Numbered from the stretch's first letter, positions 1-8,791 are shown. The stretch is DNA of 42,366 bases from Bacteroidales bacterium (GCA_016290725.1 JAEEUZ010000003.1:1-42366), one strand, 5' to 3'. Program-made: numbers and translations. The notes: a model not told the origin generated them from the sequence alone.

Positions 1-1
1 C

Positions 2-88
2 CTTCGCCCCTGCAAGGCCCAGACCGGCATCCCCCCCACCGAGTGGAAACAAAAGGAAGGAATCGAAGACAATCAAAACAAAACGTGA
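2..88 (+). CDS. C-terminal end of a probable AraC-family regulator (partial)
   Basis: An open frame enters from the left edge and stops with TGA just before the next start codon. Its 28 residues include CKAQTGIPPTEWKQKEG, which resembles the last helix of AraC-type DNA-binding domains (the F-K-x-x-T-G-x-x-P-x-E-[WY]-R pattern). The body of the gene lies outside the window, so the call rests on this short tail only. If it is right, a regulator lies directly upstream of, and perhaps in one transcript with, the BACON lipoprotein gene that starts 1 nt after its stop. Confidence 0.35.
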   Translation, partial: LRPCKAQTGIPPTEWKQKEGIEDNQNKT

Positions 89-89
89 T

Positions 90-3000
90 ATGAAAAAGTA
101 CTTGTCCATTCTTGCAGCTTTAGCAATGCTCTGCTCCTGTCAGGAAGAGCCGGTTATCGACGACGGAGGCGGAGATGGCCCCGGCGGCGGAGGAGGCAAT
201 AACAACCAGCCCGGCGTGGAACTCACCCTGTCGGCCTCCAAGATGGCCTTCTCGTCTTTCTGTGGCGAACAGGTAGTAGAAGTGTCCACAAATCAGCAGA
301 GCTGGACGGCCGATGTCGCCCAGGAAAGCAGCGAATGGCTGAGCATCGACACGGAAGACAAAACCATCAAGGTCTCGGTTACTGATAATCCAGGAGCATC
401 GGAGCGCCAGGGAGTAGTTTTGGTCAAGGCCGGAGGGAATACGGTTACTCTCACGGTAACTCAGGACGGCTTGGGCGAGGATGCTGCAAACGGACAAGGA
501 ACGACCATTGAATATGCTCTGGCAGAAGGTACTACAATTGCGCCCAAGTCTCTTTCGCAGTATATTACATCCGTCAATACAAACGAACAAACCTTCTATA
601 TCAGCAAGGACGTTCCGGAAGAGTTAATACCCACAAAAGGAAAACTCATCATCAACACACCCACAAAAGTGCTGCCGCAGGGTCTCCTCGCCAATGTCAT
701 CTCTGTTACTGAAACTGCCGACGGATATAAAGCGATATACACTCCCCTGGGTCTGACGGATGTTTTCCAAAGCCTGAATGTCAATATTGAAGACCTGGAT
801 ATGGGAGAATATGTTACAGGTATTGAAGATGAGTACGGCAATCCCATTCAGTATTCTGTCACGAAGGCATACGCATCCAAAAACTTCCATATAGACATTC
901 CCGAGGTCCAGTGGGAAATCGCCAAGGGGTTCTTTGTTACGCCCCAGATGGGAGCCGACATATTGCTCAAGTTGCAGTTGAACGTGGATGACTACGTGCT
1001 TTCTACCCTGAATGTAAAGGCCGATGCGACAATAGTATGGGGGGCGGATTTTGAATTGGCCGCAGACGTCACTATGAGCTGGAGGAAAAAGATAATGAGT
1101 TTTTATCTGGCAGCTATCCCCGTGGGGCCCATTCTGCTCACACCATCGGTCGATGTCTTTGCCATCGCTGATGTGGGTGGAAAAATAAGCCTCACTGCCC
1201 AGGTAAGAACAACTGTTTCTTCATCGGCATGGTTGCAATATGATTGTATAAATGGCACAAACAGCTATTCCAACACCTCCAAACCGGAAGTGGGGCCAAC
1301 CACATGTGAGGTAGGAACCTCAGCAGAGGTAAGCGCCAGCGCCGGCATCAGTATCGGTGTTGGAATCGGCATATTCACTGATATTTTCAAAGCGGGCGTT
1401 TCCATTGATGCCGTCGTAAACCTTGCCCTTAGCACCTCTATCGATCTGGACACATGGCGCACCTGTGATCCCGGGAATTGGATTGGCGCAGCCGTTTCAG
1501 AGGCAAAAGTTACAGCTACCTTAAAGGTTTACGGCTCACTGTATTATTCTTATCCCGGCCTGGGAGACGGTGGCATAGGTAATTACGACTCGGTTCAAAT
1601 ATCTCCTACTTACAATCGCAAGTTGGCTGAATGGAATATATTCCCAAAACTCAACAAGGATCTTGAATGCGTTCAGGATGGCGGCGATGTGTTCACAGTC
1701 AGAACTTATGTGGAAGCCCCTTCTCTTTTCTCCGGAGTCCCGGGGTCCAAGTTCGGCGAACTGGTTCTGGCCTACAAGGATGAGGGCAATGCTCTCGCAG
1801 AGCATAAAATCATTCCATTCGATCTAACGGAAGCCAAGGCCGCCGCGTTATGGGAAAATCCGGACCGGCCTCAACTGATTGAGGCCAAAGCAGACGGGCT
1901 CGTGGCCAACCGTTTTTATGATTTTGACGTTTGCTGGAAGATCGGCACCGGATTAATCCCTCTGAATTCGGTCTACCATGTCAGGACCATGAGAAGCCAG
2001 GACTATAACGCACTGCGCTCGATTCTTGGCGCCATTCAATCATGTTCATCAGGTTATTGGGAAGAATGCAACTGGGGAGAAGAAGGAATTTTCGTAGAAC
2101 GATATAAGAATGTCTGGTTTGGCTTGGATTCTGACATAGAATCGGGTGATTTGGACATAGATATTACAATCCCCAAGGAATGGCAACTGGGCAGTAATCT
2201 TACCATAGGCAATTATTCCCCGTCCAATCATTTCAAATGGAATTTGATTCTGGAGGGCGAGCGAAGCTTTAATACCATCGACATTGAGGATAAGAAGTGT
2301 TCATTAAACCTTAGTAAAAAACTTGAAACGAAGAACTTTATATTCAGGGGTATGTATGTTTATGACGGTTATCCCAGTAGTTATCTTAATGTGACAGATA
2401 AGTTTGATATCAGCAATTCTGAAATCAACGACATCATTGTTTTCGGCGAGGGGGCTGACGGAGGATACATTTGTCCGTCCGAGATTATTCTGGATAATTG
2501 CCCTAATGTTGGCGGACTTGAAATTAGCGTTCCCAAGGGAAAGGAGTTGAAAACTTTGTCGGCCAAGAACACCGGAATGGACAAGAACACCAACGTATAC
2601 AGTTCGTTCAGTATAAATGTACATGGAAAAATCTCGGATAACGCTATCAAGGGAATGGGCGACATTAAGCGCCCTAATAGGTATTTATACATATGTGATG
2701 ATTCCAATATGGGCTCTTTATCATTAGGCCCCGGTCCCACTATCGTTCATCTGTATTCTCCGAATGTCAGATCCGTGTCAGCTACCGGTGCCTCTGACCT
2801 GAAAAGCCTGTATCTTGAATGGGGCCATCGGGCAACTTCCCTGACTGTTTCCGATTGTCCGAAATTAGAGACCCTGGATGTCAGCACAGATTATGACTAC
2901 GATGGCAGTTTGAGCGTATTCAGCATCTCTAATGTGCCTGCCATAAGCAAATTACACATTTGCGGCCAAAAAGGATTGGGAGGAGAATTACCATCCGTTC

Positions 3001-3314
3001 TTGCCCAAATGGAGAAAAACGGGAAAGATGTTGCGTACGATGTTCGTTATTCTTACTATTATCAGGATAGGTATCAAGCCGGGCAGGATTATGATGATTG
3101 GGAAACGACAAATAAGAATCCCTTCCCGGATTATGTTCCACGTCTCACTTATGTAAAGAGTCTGAAGTGGTGGGATGAAGAAGGGCACAGATGGTGGACT
3201 GATTACAAAATATGGTATCAAAACTTTGGTTTTGGTTACTACTATTCAGGAGAGCCATCTCAGGGGTATCATCGTAGCAAAAGCGAACTGCCTGGAGAGT
3301 ATGGTAAAAACTGA
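90..3314 (+). CDS. Large BACON-domain surface lipoprotein
   Basis: This is a secreted lipoprotein of 1074 residues with unknown ligand. The N-terminus MKKYLSILAALAMLCSCQEE is a type II signal peptide with the lipobox cysteine at residue 17, followed by an acidic stretch and a Gly/Asn-rich linker. Residues about 45-127 form a BACON domain, with the family patterns of alternating strands, SSEWLSI and a closing VTLTVTQDG. BACON domains are common in Bacteroidota surface proteins and are thought to bind glycans or mucin. The middle (about 140-650) is beta-rich without a recognised family. Residues about 700-1000 show irregular leucine-rich-repeat-like units such as CPKLETLDVS. The C-terminal 60 residues are rich in Tyr and Trp. 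No SusC/SusD genes are adjacent. The frame is open further upstream, but the signal peptide fixes the start. Confidence 0.8.
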   Translation: MKKYLSILAALAMLCSCQEEPVIDDGGGDGPGGGGGNNNQPGVELTLSASKMAFSSFCGEQVVEVSTNQQSWTADVAQESSEWLSIDTEDKTIKVSVTDNPGASERQGVVLVKAGGNTVTLTVTQDGLGEDAANGQGTTIEYALAEGTTIAPKSLSQYITSVNTNEQTFYISKDVPEELIPTKGKLIINTPTKVLPQGLLANVISVTETADGYKAIYTPLGLTDVFQSLNVNIEDLDMGEYVTGIEDEYGNPIQYSVTKAYASKNFHIDIPEVQWEIAKGFFVTPQMGADILLKLQLNVDDYVLSTLNVKADATIVWGADFELAADVTMSWRKKIMSFYLAAIPVGPILLTPSVDVFAIADVGGKISLTAQVRTTVSSSAWLQYDCINGTNSYSNTSKPEVGPTTCEVGTSAEVSASAGISIGVGIGIFTDIFKAGVSIDAVVNLALSTSIDLDTWRTCDPGNWIGAAVSEAKVTATLKVYGSLYYSYPGLGDGGIGNYDSVQISPTYNRKLAEWNIFPKLNKDLECVQDGGDVFTVRTYVEAPSLFSGVPGSKFGELVLAYKDEGNALAEHKIIPFDLTEAKAAALWENPDRPQLIEAKADGLVANRFYDFDVCWKIGTGLIPLNSVYHVRTMRSQDYNALRSILGAIQSCSSGYWEECNWGEEGIFVERYKNVWFGLDSDIESGDLDIDITIPKEWQLGSNLTIGNYSPSNHFKWNLILEGERSFNTIDIEDKKCSLNLSKKLETKNFIFRGMYVYDGYPSSYLNVTDKFDISNSEINDIIVFGEGADGGYICPSEIILDNCPNVGGLEISVPKGKELKTLSAKNTGMDKNTNVYSSFSINVHGKISDNAIKGMGDIKRPNRYLYICDDSNMGSLSLGPGPTIVHLYSPNVRSVSATGASDLKSLYLEWGHRATSLTVSDCPKLETLDVSTDYDYDGSLSVFSISNVPAISKLHICGQKGLGGELPSVLAQMEKNGKDVAYDVRYSYYYQDRYQAGQDYDDWETTNKNPFPDYVPRLTYVKSLKWWDEEGHRWWTDYKIWYQNFGFGYYYSGEPSQGYHRSKSELPGEYGKN

Positions 3315-3322
3315 TAACTTTG
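3315..3322 (+). promoter_or_regulatory. -7 box TAACTTTG for the 3330 gene
   Basis: The sequence TAACTTTG matches the Bacteroidota -7 consensus TAnnTTTG and starts right after the upstream TGA stop. It ends 7 nt before the ATG, so an mRNA from it would be nearly leaderless. No TTTG is seen at the -33 position. Confidence 0.45.
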
Positions 3323-3329
3323 CATAGTT

Positions 3330-3965
3330 ATGAGGAAGAAGTATCCTAAAACCACCACTCGTGTGGAACTTGGCGAGGACGGGAAGTACCGCTGGACTTA
3401 TGCGCTGAATATGTATAAGAACCCGGCCATACTGCTTACGGTTCTGAAGATTATCGTCATATTGTTCAGTATTCCGCTCATTTTCGTTCTTGTGCGCACT
3501 GCTATCAGCAATGACTGGGCGAATGCCTGGGGGGAGAAGATGTGGGACAGCAGCATTAAGATACTGCTTTTTGTGCTGGTGCTGTTCATCGGCATAACCC
3601 TGCTGGCATATCTGATTGTGGCGGGGATGTATGGGGGAAAGTACATCGTCCATTTCACCATGGACGAGAAAACCCTCGTGCACGCCACCGACGGGGCGCA
3701 ATCCAAGAAGGCCCGCAGGATGGGCCTGGTTACGATAGGAGCCGGGGTGCTGTCCGGTCGCGCCGGTACCATCAGTGCCGGTATGGCGGCAACCCGTACC
3801 ACGTCCACAACGGACCTGTCCAGTGTGCGCCGCATCAAGGTTCGTCGCGGAATCAACCTCATCAAACTGAACGAAACCCTGAACCACAATCAGGTGTATG
3901 TTCCGGCAGAGGACTTTGACCTGGTACTTGACTTTTTACGCAAACACTGCCCCAAGGCAAAATGA
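3330..3965 (+). CDS. Two-TM membrane protein of unknown function
   Basis: The product has 211 residues. After a charged N-terminal segment it has two hydrophobic helices (about residues 30-58 and 72-97). A cytosolic C-terminal part of about 110 residues follows, with a basic turn (KKARRMG), a Gly/Ala/Thr-rich stretch (about 130-155) and mixed alpha/beta sequence. The layout resembles small membrane-anchored PH-like (YcxB/bPH) proteins, but no signature makes that firm. The start is the first ATG after the BACON gene and has its own -7 box. A 107-bp inverted-repeat element follows the stop. Function unknown. Confidence 0.65.
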   Translation: MRKKYPKTTTRVELGEDGKYRWTYALNMYKNPAILLTVLKIIVILFSIPLIFVLVRTAISNDWANAWGEKMWDSSIKILLFVLVLFIGITLLAYLIVAGMYGGKYIVHFTMDEKTLVHATDGAQSKKARRMGLVTIGAGVLSGRAGTISAGMAATRTTSTTDLSSVRRIKVRRGINLIKLNETLNHNQVYVPAEDFDLVLDFLRKHCPKAK

Positions 3966-3968
3966 GAG

Positions 3969-4075
3969 CGTGAAATGTAACTCTCTGATTATCAGACAAT
4001 AACGCAATTTAAGGTGGGAAAATTTCCCACCTTAAATCATATAACTCGTTATCCATCAACGATTTACATTTCACG
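3969..4075. repeat. 107-bp nested inverted-repeat element, copy 1
   Basis: The outer arms are a perfect 12-bp inverted repeat (CGTGAAATGTAA at 3969-3980, its complement at 4064-4075). The centre holds a second perfect palindrome with 15-bp arms (4007-4021 and 4023-4037, key sequence AAGGTGGGAAA). Just inside the left arm lies CTGATTATCAG. The element starts 3 nt after a stop codon. A related 110-bp element with the same outer-arm and inner-hairpin plan lies at 13640-13749. The central hairpin could act as a terminator in either direction. Confidence 0.75.
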
Positions 4076-4085
4076 GCTTGTGTGA

Positions 4086-4119
4086 GATTTCTCCACGCGC
4101 TTCGCTTGGTCGAAATGAC
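4086..4119 (+). repeat. REP-like repeat, long form
   Basis: The stretch reads gatttctccacgcgcttcgc followed by ttggtcgaaatgac. It is one copy of a short repeat family with further copies at 4642-4668, inside infB (6391-6487) and at 16061-16086. Repeats of this kind (ending ...TCGAAATGAC, reverse GTCATTCCGAGCGAAG...) are widespread intergenic elements in Bacteroidota genomes. Confidence 0.65.
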
Positions 4120-4142
4120 AAAGGCGAACCGGAACAGGTTAA

Positions 4143-4174
4143 TTTGCATATTAAACAATAATGTAGTATCTTTG
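4143..4174 (+). promoter_or_regulatory. Promoter of rimP-nusA-infB
   Basis: TTTG at 4143-4146 and TATCTTTG at 4167-4174 are separated by 20 nt, matching the Bacteroidota housekeeping -33/-7 promoter. The predicted start lies about 50 nt upstream of the rimP ATG, leaving a leader that contains a hairpin. Confidence 0.75.
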
Positions 4175-4188
4175 CACCCGTGTTTGAG

Positions 4189-4211
4189 ATAGAGGCCGCG
4201 AGGTCCTCTAT
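4189..4211 (+). promoter_or_regulatory. Leader hairpin with U-rich tail upstream of rimP
   Basis: ATAGAGG (4189-4195) and CCTCTAT (4205-4211) form a 7-bp stem with a 9-nt loop, followed directly by TTTTATTTA. It lies between the promoter and the rimP start. It has the look of a weak intrinsic terminator or attenuator. That NusA, encoded downstream, could act on it is an inference. Confidence 0.5.
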
Positions 4212-4229
4212 TTTTATTTATAAATAGGT

Positions 4230-4643
4230 ATGGATAAAATCGCTATTGCAAAGGCCATTGAAGGCACATTGGAGGAGAGGCGCTGCTTCCTGGTGGAAGT
4301 GAGCCTTAACGCGTACAACGACATCGAGATCGTTATCGAGAAGGCCGATGGAGCCGTGGACTGGGACGACTGCGCGGCAATCGACCATAAAGTGCACGAG
4401 TGCTTCAATCAGGACGAAGAGGACTACTCCCTCACCGTATCGTCGGCCGGGCTGGACAGGCCTTTCAAGGTGCTGCCCCAGTACCTCAAGGCCTTGGGAA
4501 CCATGGTGGAAGTGAAGCTCAAGGACGGAAAGAAATTCATCGGCAAGCTGGAAGGAGCAAGTGAGAACGAGATCACCGTTAACGAGGAACAGTACCCCAT
4601 GGCGGAAGTGCACAGCGTGAAACCCCACATTGATTTTAAATAG
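4230..4643 (+). CDS. rimP: Ribosome maturation factor RimP
   Basis: RimP helps 30S subunit maturation, acting on the 16S rRNA 3' domain region. The product has 137 residues, within the shorter range of the family. It shows the RimP N-terminal fold, including the strand pattern FLVEVSLNAYNDIEIVIEKADGA, the region DWDDCAAIDHKVHECF, and the hallmark SSAGLDRPFK that begins the SH3-like C-terminal domain. Its place directly before nusA and infB is the classic bacterial gene order and supports the call. The stop codon TAG overlaps the first bases of a REP-like repeat that fills most of the gap to nusA. Confidence 0.93.
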   Translation: MDKIAIAKAIEGTLEERRCFLVEVSLNAYNDIEIVIEKADGAVDWDDCAAIDHKVHECFNQDEEDYSLTVSSAGLDRPFKVLPQYLKALGTMVEVKLKDGKKFIGKLEGASENEITVNEEQYPMAEVHSVKPHIDFK

Positions 4644-4668
4644 ATTTCTCGACTACGCTCGAAATGAC
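4642..4668 (+). repeat. REP-like repeat between rimP and nusA
   Basis: The 27 bp read agatttctcgactacgctc and then gaaatgac. The same sequence from gatttctc onwards recurs at 16061-16086. The copy begins within the rimP stop codon and sits 21 nt before the nusA ATG, inside an essential operon. Its read-through peptide, RFLDYARND, is a typical translation of this repeat family and is not part of NusA. Confidence 0.7.
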
Positions 4669-4689
4669 AAAAGAATAAAACAATATACA

Positions 4690-5958
4690 ATGGCAAAAGA
4701 AAAAGAAAAGGAAATCACCTTGATTGACGCATTCAAGGATTTCAAGGAAGAGAAAAGCATCGACCGTCCGGTGATGCTCGGTGTTCTGAAGGACGTGTTC
4801 CTCACCCAGCTCGCAAAGACCTACGGCAGTTCCGACAACTTCGACGTTATCATCAACGTGGACAAGGGAGACTGCGAAATCTACCAGAACTTCGAGGTTG
4901 TGGAAGAGGTTGAGAATCCTGCAACGGAGATTACCGTGGATGAAATCGCCGCTGAAACCGGCGACGACGACTACGAGATCGGCGACACCTACACCCGTAA
5001 ACTCTCCCTCGCATCCTTCGGCCGCCGCGGCATCCTGAACATCCGTCAGAACCTGCAGGGCCGCATCATGGATATCGAGAAGGCAAACGTGTACAAGCGT
5101 TATTCCGAGAGAGTGGGCGAAATCTTCACGGGCGAGGTTTACCAGACCTGGAAGAACGAGGTGCTCATCCTGGACGAGGAAGGCAACGAACTCCGTATGC
5201 CCCGCCCCGAGCAGATTCCCGGCGAGCGCTTCAAGAAGGGCGACAACATCCGCGCTATCATCAAGAGCGTGGAGATGCGCAACAACACCACTCCGTACAT
5301 CACCCTTTCCCGCACCAGCAACGAGTTCCTGGAGAAACTCTTCGAGATGGAAGTGCCCGAAATCTACGACGGCCTCATCACCATCAAGAAGGTTGTGCGT
5401 ATCCCCGGTGAGCGCGCGAAGGTGGCCGTTGAGTCCTATGACGACCGCATCGACCCCATCGGCGCCTGCATCGGCGTAAAGGGTTCCCGCATCATGGGTA
5501 TCGTCCGCGAGCTCCGCAACGAGAACATCGACGTGCTGCAGTGGACCACCAACACCCAGCTCCTCATCCAGAGGGCGCTGAACCCGGCTCACATCTCCAA
5601 TATCGACCTTGGACAGAGCCCTGAAGACAAGATCAAGGTCTACATGCACTCCGACGAGGTGAAGAAAGGTATCGGCAAGGGCGGCGTTAACATCAAGCTC
5701 GCCGGCATGCTGGTGGGCCGCGAAATCGAGGTCTGGAGAGAAAGCGGAAAGGACGAGGAAATGGAGGAGGAAGACGTGCTCCTGAAGGATTTCGAGAACG
5801 AAATCGACCCTTGGATCATCGAAAGGCTGCAGGCTATCGGCTGCGACACCGCAAAGAGCGTTCTTGCCCTGAGTGCCGACGATATCGCCAATCGCGCAGA
5901 TCTGGAAGACGAGACCGTGGAAGAGGTTCTCTCGATCCTGCGTGCAGAATTTGAATAA
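4690..5958 (+). CDS. nusA: Transcription elongation/termination factor NusA
   Basis: NusA binds RNA polymerase and nascent RNA and controls pausing, termination and antitermination. The product has 422 residues. It contains an N-terminal polymerase-binding domain (about 1-125), an S1 domain (about 130-200, GEIFTGEVYQTWKNEVLILD), and tandem KH domains with GACIGVKGSRI and GIGKGGVNIKLA. A C-terminal helix-hairpin-helix-type tail (about 365-420) includes LQAIGCDTAKSVLALSADDI. I chose the ATG at 4690 (MAKEKEKEI). The frame is open back to 4630, but that extension translates the REP-like repeat. Length and layout fit Bacteroidota NusA. Confidence 0.95.
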   Translation: MAKEKEKEITLIDAFKDFKEEKSIDRPVMLGVLKDVFLTQLAKTYGSSDNFDVIINVDKGDCEIYQNFEVVEEVENPATEITVDEIAAETGDDDYEIGDTYTRKLSLASFGRRGILNIRQNLQGRIMDIEKANVYKRYSERVGEIFTGEVYQTWKNEVLILDEEGNELRMPRPEQIPGERFKKGDNIRAIIKSVEMRNNTTPYITLSRTSNEFLEKLFEMEVPEIYDGLITIKKVVRIPGERAKVAVESYDDRIDPIGACIGVKGSRIMGIVRELRNENIDVLQWTTNTQLLIQRALNPAHISNIDLGQSPEDKIKVYMHSDEVKKGIGKGGVNIKLAGMLVGREIEVWRESGKDEEMEEEDVLLKDFENEIDPWIIERLQAIGCDTAKSVLALSADDIANRADLEDETVEEVLSILRAEFE

Positions 5959-5980
5959 TTAAAAGTATAGGGGGTTATAT

Positions 5981-8791
5981 ATGGCAGAAATCAGATTATC
6001 GAAACTTATAAAGCAGTTCAATATCGGACTGGACACTCTTGTCGATTTCCTCAACTCGAAGGGAGCCGGCATCGACTCGCCCAATCCCAACCTGAAGATT
6101 TCGGACGAGTACCTGGACGTGCTGCACAAGCAGTTCGGAAAGGATCTGGAGCTGAAGGAGCAGGCAGAGAAGGTGGACGTGAAGCTCACCGAAATCCTGG
6201 ACAAGGCATCCAGCCGCAAGGATGAGGCCGATGACGACTACGAGCCCGAGAAGGTGACGGTTATCAAGAGCAACAACTTCACCCACGAGGCCCGCAAGAA
6301 GAAGGCGGAGCCTGCGCCGGTGGAGGAAGAGCCCGCACCTGTGGAACCGGAGCCCGTGATTGAACCGGAACCGGTTGCCAAGGAAGAGGAGATCTCTCCG
6401 CGCGCTACGCTTGGTCGAGATGACAAGAATGGCGCTACGCTTGGTCGAGATGACAATTCTGTCATTCCGAGCGAAGTCGAGGAATCTCCTGTGGAAGAGC
6501 CTGAAGTCGTGGAAGAAGTGCCTGAAGAGGTGGCTGAAGAGCCGGAAATTTCCGCAGAAACCCCGGCGGAACCGGAAGAAGAAGCCCCTCAGGAGGAAGA
6601 GGAAGAAGAGGCTCCCGCCCCTGAGAAACCCGCAGCTCCGGAACTTAAGGTTCTTGGCAAAATCGACCTTTCCCAGTTCGATCCCAAGAAATCCAAGACC
6701 AAGCGCGAGCGTATCAAGAGCGGTTCTCAGAAGGTGGACGTGAATAAGATCCAGGCCGACAAGCAGCAGCCCCGCAAGAAGGAAGAACTCAAGGGCCAAG
6801 GCAAGAAGGCCGATGCCGGAAAGGGCCGCAAGAAGGGCCAGGACCGCTTCAAACCCGCAATGACGGAGGCCGAGCAGGAAGAACTGCAGAAGGAAATCCA
6901 GAAGCAGGTGAAGGAAACCTATGCGAAGATGAACGAGAGCACCCGCAACACCTTCGGCGCAAAGCACCGCAAGGACAAGAGGGAGCTCGCGGCACTCCGC
7001 AGCCAGGAAGAGATGGAAGCGGCTGCAGCGGAGAACAAGGTGCTGAAAGTCACCGAGTTCGTTACCGTGAACGACCTCGCCACCCTCATGAACAACACCC
7101 CCGTTGTGAAGGTTATCGGCGCATGCATGTCGCTTGGTATGATGGTGTCCATCAACCAGAGGCTAGATGCAGAAACGCTGGTTCTGGTTGCAGAGGAATT
7201 CGGCTACAAGGTGGAATTCGTCACTGCCGAGCTCAGCGAGGAAATCGCCCAGCAGGAGCCGGACAAGGAGGAAGATCTCGTGGAGCGTCCTCCGGTGATT
7301 ACCGTCATGGGTCACGTAGACCACGGTAAAACTTCCCTCCTGGATAATATCCGCAACACCAACGTCATCGCCGGTGAGGCCGGCGGCATTACCCAGCACA
7401 TCGGCGCATACAGCGTGAAGCTGGACAGCGGCCGCCGCATCACCTTCCTGGACACCCCTGGTCATGAGGCCTTCACGGCCATGCGTGCCCGAGGCGCCCA
7501 GATGACGGACCTTGCGATTATCATCGTTGCGGCCGACGACGCCGTGATGCCCCAGACCAAGGAAGCAATCGCCCACGCACAGGCTGCGGGTGTTCCTATG
7601 GTGTTCGCAATCAACAAGATAGATAAGCCCGGCGCAAATCCAGATACTATCCGCCGTCAGCTCTCCGAGATGAACATCCTGGTGGAAGACTGGGGCGGTA
7701 AGTACCAGTGCCAGGAGATATCGGCAAAGAAGGGAATCAACGTGGACAAACTCCTTGAGAAAGTTCTCTTCGAGACCGACCTTCTTGAGCTCAAGGCCAA
7801 TCCAAACAAGCTGGGAAGCGGCGCGGTTATCGAATCTTCGCTGGACAAGGGCCGCGGCTACCTGGCCACCATTCTGGTCCAGGACGGCACCGTGAAGGTT
7901 GGCGACGTTATCATTTCCGGAAGCTACTATGGACGCGTAAAGGCTATGTTCAACGAGCGCGGCCAGAAAGTGGACGAGGCCGGTCCTTCAACCCCCGTTT
8001 CACTTCTTGGCCTCAACGGCGCTCCTGCCGCGGGTGAAAAGTTCAATGTTATGGCCGATGAAAAAGAGGCCAAGAGCATTGCCAACCGCCGCGAGCAGCT
8101 CATCCGCATCCAGGGCATCAAGACGCAGAAGCACCTTACACTGGAAGAGATCGGACGCCGCATAGCCATCGGCAACTTCAAGGAACTGAACGTGATTGTG
8201 AAGGGCGATGTGGACGGCTCCGTGGAAGCCCTGTCGGATTCTCTCATCAAGCTTTCCACCGAGGAAGTGAGGGTGAACGTGATCCACAAGGCCGTGGGTG
8301 CCATCTCAGAGAGCGATGTCCTTCTGGCAGAAGCCTCCGACGCCGTTATCATCGGCTTCCAGGTGCGTCCTTCCTCCGAGGCCCGCAAGGCTGCGGAGAA
8401 GGAGGGTATCGAAATCCGCCTCTACTCGGTTATCTACGACTGTATCAACGAGGTGAAGGAAGGTATCGAGGGTATGCTGGAGCCGGAGAAGAAGGAAGAG
8501 GTAACCGCTACTGCAGAGGTGAAGCAGACCTTCAAGATCTCCAAGGTGGGCACCGTTGCAGGCTGCCAGGTGAAGGAAGGAAAGCTCACCCAGAAGGCAC
8601 AGGTTCGCCTTATCCGCGACGGTATCGTGGTGTACACCGGCGCTCTTGCATCCCTGCAGAGAGGCAAGGACGACGCCAAGGAGGTTGCATCGGGATTCGA
8701 GTGCGGCTGCTCGCTGGAGCGCTTCAACGACATCCACATCGGCGATGTTATCGAAGCCTTCCAGGTGGTTGAAATCAAGCGTACCTTATAG
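5981..8791 (+). CDS. infB: Translation initiation factor IF-2, with REP-like insertion in its linker
   Basis: IF-2 is the GTPase that brings fMet-tRNA to the ribosome. The product has 936 residues. An IF2_N domain (about 5-55) is followed by a long acidic, Pro/Glu/Lys-rich linker (about 80-340), a second IF2_N-like part (about 355-405), and the G domain with GHVDHGKT (444-451), [12 protein letters not shown] and SAKKG. Beta-barrel and C-terminal tRNA-binding domains follow. Residues about 137-170 ([20 protein letters not shown], then [12 protein letters not shown]) are the in-frame translation of three REP-like repeat copies and differ sharply from the surrounding E/P/A-rich linker. The gene stops with TAG, and its last 6 nt overlap the end of the convergent DoxX-type gene. 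Confidence 0.96.
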   Translation: MAEIRLSKLIKQFNIGLDTLVDFLNSKGAGIDSPNPNLKISDEYLDVLHKQFGKDLELKEQAEKVDVKLTEILDKASSRKDEADDDYEPEKVTVIKSNNFTHEARKKKAEPAPVEEEPAPVEPEPVIEPEPVAKEEEISPRATLGRDDKNGATLGRDDNSVIPSEVEESPVEEPEVVEEVPEEVAEEPEISAETPAEPEEEAPQEEEEEEAPAPEKPAAPELKVLGKIDLSQFDPKKSKTKRERIKSGSQKVDVNKIQADKQQPRKKEELKGQGKKADAGKGRKKGQDRFKPAMTEAEQEELQKEIQKQVKETYAKMNESTRNTFGAKHRKDKRELAALRSQEEMEAAAAENKVLKVTEFVTVNDLATLMNNTPVVKVIGACMSLGMMVSINQRLDAETLVLVAEEFGYKVEFVTAELSEEIAQQEPDKEEDLVERPPVITVMGHVDHGKTSLLDNIRNTNVIAGEAGGITQHIGAYSVKLDSGRRITFLDTPGHEAFTAMRARGAQMTDLAIIIVAADDAVMPQTKEAIAHAQAAGVPMVFAINKIDKPGANPDTIRRQLSEMNILVEDWGGKYQCQEISAKKGINVDKLLEKVLFETDLLELKANPNKLGSGAVIESSLDKGRGYLATILVQDGTVKVGDVIISGSYYGRVKAMFNERGQKVDEAGPSTPVSLLGLNGAPAAGEKFNVMADEKEAKSIANRREQLIRIQGIKTQKHLTLEEIGRRIAIGNFKELNVIVKGDVDGSVEALSDSLIKLSTEEVRVNVIHKAVGAISESDVLLAEASDAVIIGFQVRPSSEARKAAEKEGIEIRLYSVIYDCINEVKEGIEGMLEPEKKEEVTATAEVKQTFKISKVGTVAGCQVKEGKLTQKAQVRLIRDGIVVYTGALASLQRGKDDAKEVASGFECGCSLERFNDIHIGDVIEAFQVVEIKRTL
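6391..6487. repeat. Cluster of three REP-like units inside infB
   Basis: Two forward units (6391-6424 and 6431-6454) contain an exact 25-bp direct repeat (6402-6426 and 6432-6456) with a 30-nt period. An inverted unit (6461-6487, gtcattccgagcgaagtcga then ggaatct) follows. The second and third units can pair through ATGAC...GTCAT. The cluster keeps the infB frame open and adds about 33 codons. Confidence 0.8.

Noticed and set aside
4630-4689. N-terminal extension of NusA
   Set aside because: The 20 extra residues are the translation of the REP-like repeat and are not seen in NusA proteins. ATG 4690 gives the family start.
4636-5649. 337-residue minus-strand reading frame across nusA
   Set aside because: nusA is complete on the plus strand. 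The minus frame is a Leu/Val/Asp-rich shadow ending in the REP-like repeat.
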